Shown piece after piece: positions 61,802-64,000 of a stretch of DNA of 64,000 bases. The first letter of the stretch is position 1. Each line of letters starts with the position of its first letter. The position numbers were made by a program, and so were the translations under genes. The notes beneath the pieces are model-generated. The model had not been told where the DNA came from. It did not search any database and saw nothing but the letters and a program-made list of their open reading frames with translations. The DNA is from Cochlodiniinecator piscidefendens (GTDB lineage: Bacteria > Pseudomonadota > Alphaproteobacteria > Rhodobacterales > Rhodobacteraceae), in the NCBI RefSeq assembly GCF_011326755.1, contig NZ_JAAOIE010000003.1, positions 1-64,000 on the forward strand. Direction: 5' to 3'.

Positions 61802-63397
61802 TTAAGCTACATCAAATCGCAACGGTTGGATGGATTCAAATAGGCCCGTTTCTTTTAAATGGGCCAATACATCGGGCGCGATGGGATTATCGACATATAG
61901 CAGCGCGATCGCTTCGCCACCGACATTAGAACGCCCTAAGGTGAAGTTCGCGATATTGACGCCGCTTGCACCCATTGTTTGGCCCAGCGTGCCGATAATG
62001 CCTGGGACATCCTTATTTGTAGTGTACAGCATGTTGCCGCCAATTTCGGCGTCTATATTAATCCCTTTGATCTGGATAAAGCGAGGTTTTCCGTCGGTAA
62101 ATACAGTCCCGGCAATGGATTTCTCGCGCTTATCCGTCACCACCGTCAGTTTGATGTAAGCGTCGAAAACGCCGGATTTTTCTTGTGTGGTTTTACTGAT
62201 TTGAATTCCGCGTTCTTTAGCGATCACAGGGGCAGACACCATATTTACGACGGGGTTAGATGCCTTCATTACGCCTGCAATTGCAGCGCAATTCAGAGCT
62301 GCGAGGTTCATTTCCGCGACAGCGCCGTCATAGGTGATATTGATGGCTTTGATCGGTTCGTCGGTCATTTGTCCGACAAACGCGCCCAAATGCTCAGACA
62401 GTTTGACCCAAGGCCCCATGACTTTGGCTTCTTCGGCAGAAACAGAAGGCATATTGAGTGAATTAGTGACAGCCCCGGTTAACAGAAAATCAGACATTTG
62501 TTCCGCTACTTGAAGTGCGACATTTTCCTGCGCCTCAGTCGTTGCTGCGCCAAGATGCGGAGTGCACACAACATTCGGCAAGTTGAACAATGGGCTGTCG
62601 GTCGCAGGCTCTACTTCGAAAACATCGAATGCAGCACCAGCGACTTGGCCGGATTTTAGGGCGTCAGCCAATGCAGCTTCATCTACCAAGCCGCCACGCG
62701 CACAATTAATGATCCGTACGCCGGGCTTCATTTTTGCAATTGCATCTGCGTCGATGATTTTGCGTGTTTGGTCGGTAAGTGGGACGTGCAGCGTGATAAA
62801 ATCAGATTTTTCAAGCAACTCATCTAATTCAACTTTGCGAACGCCTAACTTATCTGCGCGTTCTTCGGACAGAAACGGATCATATGCGGTGACGCGCATT
62901 TTCAAACCGCGGGCGCGATCACAAACGATACCGCCAATGTTTCCAGCGCCAATAACGCCAAGGGTTTTATTTGTTAACTCAACCCCCATAAAACGGGATT
63001 TTTCCCATTTACCAGCATGCGTGCTGGCACTGGCTTCAGGAATTTGGCGTGCTACAGCAAACATCATTGCAATCGCATGTTCCGCCGTCGTGATCATGTT
63101 GCCAAAAGGCGTGTTCATGACGATCACACCCTTTTTAGACGCGGCGGGAATATCCACGTTGTCAACGCCGATCCCGGCGCGCGCGATCACCTTTAGGTTT
63201 TCGGCATTTGCTAGAATTTTTTCGGTTACTTTGGTTGCTGAGCGAATAGCCAGCCCGTCATATTGACTGATCACTTCAGCCAGACGATCTTTGTCTTTGC
63301 CGAGATTGGGTTCGAAATCCACGTCGATACCGCGATCACGGAAAATTTGGACAGCGGTTTCGCTCAGTTTGTCTGATACAAGTACTTTGGGAGCCAT
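61802..63397 (-). CDS. serA: D-3-phosphoglycerate dehydrogenase
   Basis: The product is 531 residues, the long form with an intervening domain and C-terminal ACT domain. The NAD site GVIGAGNIGGIVCDRA is at about 144-160, catalytic Arg/Glu/His appear in NCARGGLVDEAAL, EVEP and TPHLGAAT; the ACT part starts at about 452 (DVPGIIGTLGQTMGASGVNIANFTLGR). It oxidises 3-phosphoglycerate in the first step of serine synthesis; serC upstream on the same strand is the next step. ACT domains usually give serine feedback. Confidence 0.97.
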   Translation of the reverse strand: MAPKVLVSDKLSETAVQIFRDRGIDVDFEPNLGKDKDRLAEVISQYDGLAIRSATKVTEKILANAENLKVIARAGIGVDNVDIPAASKKGVIVMNTPFGNMITTAEHAIAMMFAVARQIPEASASTHAGKWEKSRFMGVELTNKTLGVIGAGNIGGIVCDRARGLKMRVTAYDPFLSEERADKLGVRKVELDELLEKSDFITLHVPLTDQTRKIIDADAIAKMKPGVRIINCARGGLVDEAALADALKSGQVAGAAFDVFEVEPATDSPLFNLPNVVCTPHLGAATTEAQENVALQVAEQMSDFLLTGAVTNSLNMPSVSAEEAKVMGPWVKLSEHLGAFVGQMTDEPIKAINITYDGAVAEMNLAALNCAAIAGVMKASNPVVNMVSAPVIAKERGIQISKTTQEKSGVFDAYIKLTVVTDKREKSIAGTVFTDGKPRFIQIKGINIDAEIGGNMLYTTNKDVPGIIGTLGQTMGASGVNIANFTLGRSNVGGEAIALLYVDNPIAPDVLAHLKETGLFESIQPLRFDVA

Positions 63398-63430
63398 GGG
63401 AATTTACCTTAGTCTATCATTTGTGTCGAC

Positions 63431-63457
63431 TCTGCGCGCAGAAATTCCGGCGCAGAG
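63431..63457. other. GC-rich palindromes between serC and serA
   Basis: The 75-base gap holds a perfect 12-bp palindrome TCTGCGCGCAGA (63431-63442), and its first half can also pair with GCGCAGAG at 63450-63457 to form a longer hairpin. No T-run follows. It may be a processing or attenuation structure between the two serine genes, or a regulator site; no decision is possible from sequence. Confidence 0.35.
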
Positions 63458-63472
63458 CGTGCATTCAGTGGA

Positions 63473-64000
63473 TCAAGCGGCAGTAAGCTGTGCGTTAAGT
63501 TCGGCGTTAAACGCCCATTCGATCCATGGCAGAAGTGCTTCTACATTTGTGGGTTCGACTGTCGCGCCGCACCAGATACGCAAACCCGCTGGGGCATCAC
63601 GGTAGGCACCAATGTCGTAGGCGACGCCTTCGTTTTCCAACCGTTTTGCAACGGCTTTGGCAAAAGACGGCCCATCTTTGATCCGATCATCCGTGAACTT
63701 GAGGCAAACCGATGTATTGGACTGCGTTGCAGGATCGGCAGTCAGAAATTCGACCCAATCATGGGATTGAACAAACTCTTGAATTGCGTTCAAACTGGCG
63801 TCTGCACGAGCGATAAGAGCTGTTAACCCGCCAAGTGATTTTGCCCAGTTGAGTGCAAATAAATAATCTTCAACACATAACATCGATGGCGTGTTTATCG
63901 TTGCACCCGTGAAAATTCCGTCGATCAATTTGCTGCCTTTGGTCATGCGGAAAATCTTGGGTAGTGGCCATGCAGGCGCATATGTTTCCAAGCGCTCTAC
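63473..64000 (-). CDS. serC: Phosphoserine aminotransferase, C-terminal part (partial)
   Basis: The window ends inside the gene; 175 codons plus stop are seen. The tail matches the long (about 385-residue) alphaproteobacterial Ser[23 protein letters not shown], then [24 protein letters not shown], and [22 protein letters not shown]. It converts 3-phosphohydroxypyruvate to phosphoserine with PLP; the PLP lysine lies beyond the window. The 75-base gap to serA suggests co-transcription. Confidence 0.94.
   Translation of the reverse strand, partial: VERLETYAPAWPLPKIFRMTKGSKLIDGIFTGATINTPSMLCVEDYLFALNWAKSLGGLTALIARADASLNAIQEFVQSHDWVEFLTADPATQSNTSVCLKFTDDRIKDGPSFAKAVAKRLENEGVAYDIGAYRDAPAGLRIWCGATVEPTNVEALLPWIEWAFNAELNAQLTAA

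Noticed and set aside
62562-63266. Antisense open frame of 234 codons inside serA
   Set aside because: Composition typical of antisense frames and no motif; serA is certain.

Overview
The window looks like a marine alphaproteobacterium of the order Rhodobacterales (Roseobacter group). The reasons are the flagellar gene order fliI / flgBC-fliE-fliQ-flgFG-flgAH with flhB-fliR-flhA and fliL / fliF-fliH-fliN-fliP nearby, a complete soxBDAG sarcosine oxidase operon, an enolase-superfamily epimerase closely resembling HpbD of Pelagibaca bermudensis, and base composition near one half G+C by eye. No rRNA, tRNA, CRISPR array, insertion sequence or prophage was seen.

Region 1 (1-3.7 kb): the last 17 codons of tuf and its terminator, two small secreted paralogues, an ATP-grasp-like protein, an ArsR-type regulator and a conserved protein of unknown function. 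Region 2 (3.7-14.9 kb): a tightly packed minus-strand operon of eight genes (AspA/AstE-type deacylase, aldehyde dehydrogenase, Rieske oxygenase, two tandem paralogues of unknown function, a DUF1116/AllG-like protein, an amidase-signature hydrolase and RidA). Divergent from it are a HisC-like aminotransferase and a two-subunit thiamine-diphosphate 2-oxoacid decarboxylase, with a LysR regulator at the far end. The enzymes suggest transamination, decarboxylation, aldehyde oxidation, ring oxygenation and C-N bond hydrolysis of a nitrogen-containing, possibly heterocyclic, compound. The substrate is unknown, and this is the best candidate for an undescribed system. Region 3 (15.1-16.8 kb): phospholipid genes, namely a degenerate DgkA-like reading frame, psd and pssA.

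Region 4 (16.9-37.8 kb): a catabolic island for methylated amines and betaines. A GlxA-type AraC regulator and a GntR regulator face each other across a perfect inverted repeat carrying two TGTATACA sites. The GntR gene leads a DapA-like lyase/deaminase, an aldehyde dehydrogenase and a DAO-type FAD oxidase. A convergent TetR-led operon carries a zinc/quinone-type oxidoreductase, two enolase-superfamily enzymes (3-hydroxyproline dehydratase-like and 4-hydroxyproline betaine 2-epimerase) and two SDRs. An MttB-family methyltransferase, a LacI regulator, a phytanoyl-CoA-dioxygenase-like enzyme, an XRE-cupin regulator and soxBDAG complete it. Together they could demethylate and break down proline-type and glycine betaines through sarcosine to glycine and C1-tetrahydrofolate.

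Region 5 (38.0-41.6 kb): a secreted RTX protein and a Tat-exported arginine/agmatine deiminase-like protein. Region 6 (41.7-61.0 kb): the flagellar cluster, with two CtrA-like boxes in its two divergent intergenic regions and several small unassigned proteins. Switch proteins FliG and FliM, and MotB, are not in the window. Region 7 (61.0-64.0 kb): a calcineurin-like phosphatase, serA and the 3' part of serC, for serine biosynthesis.
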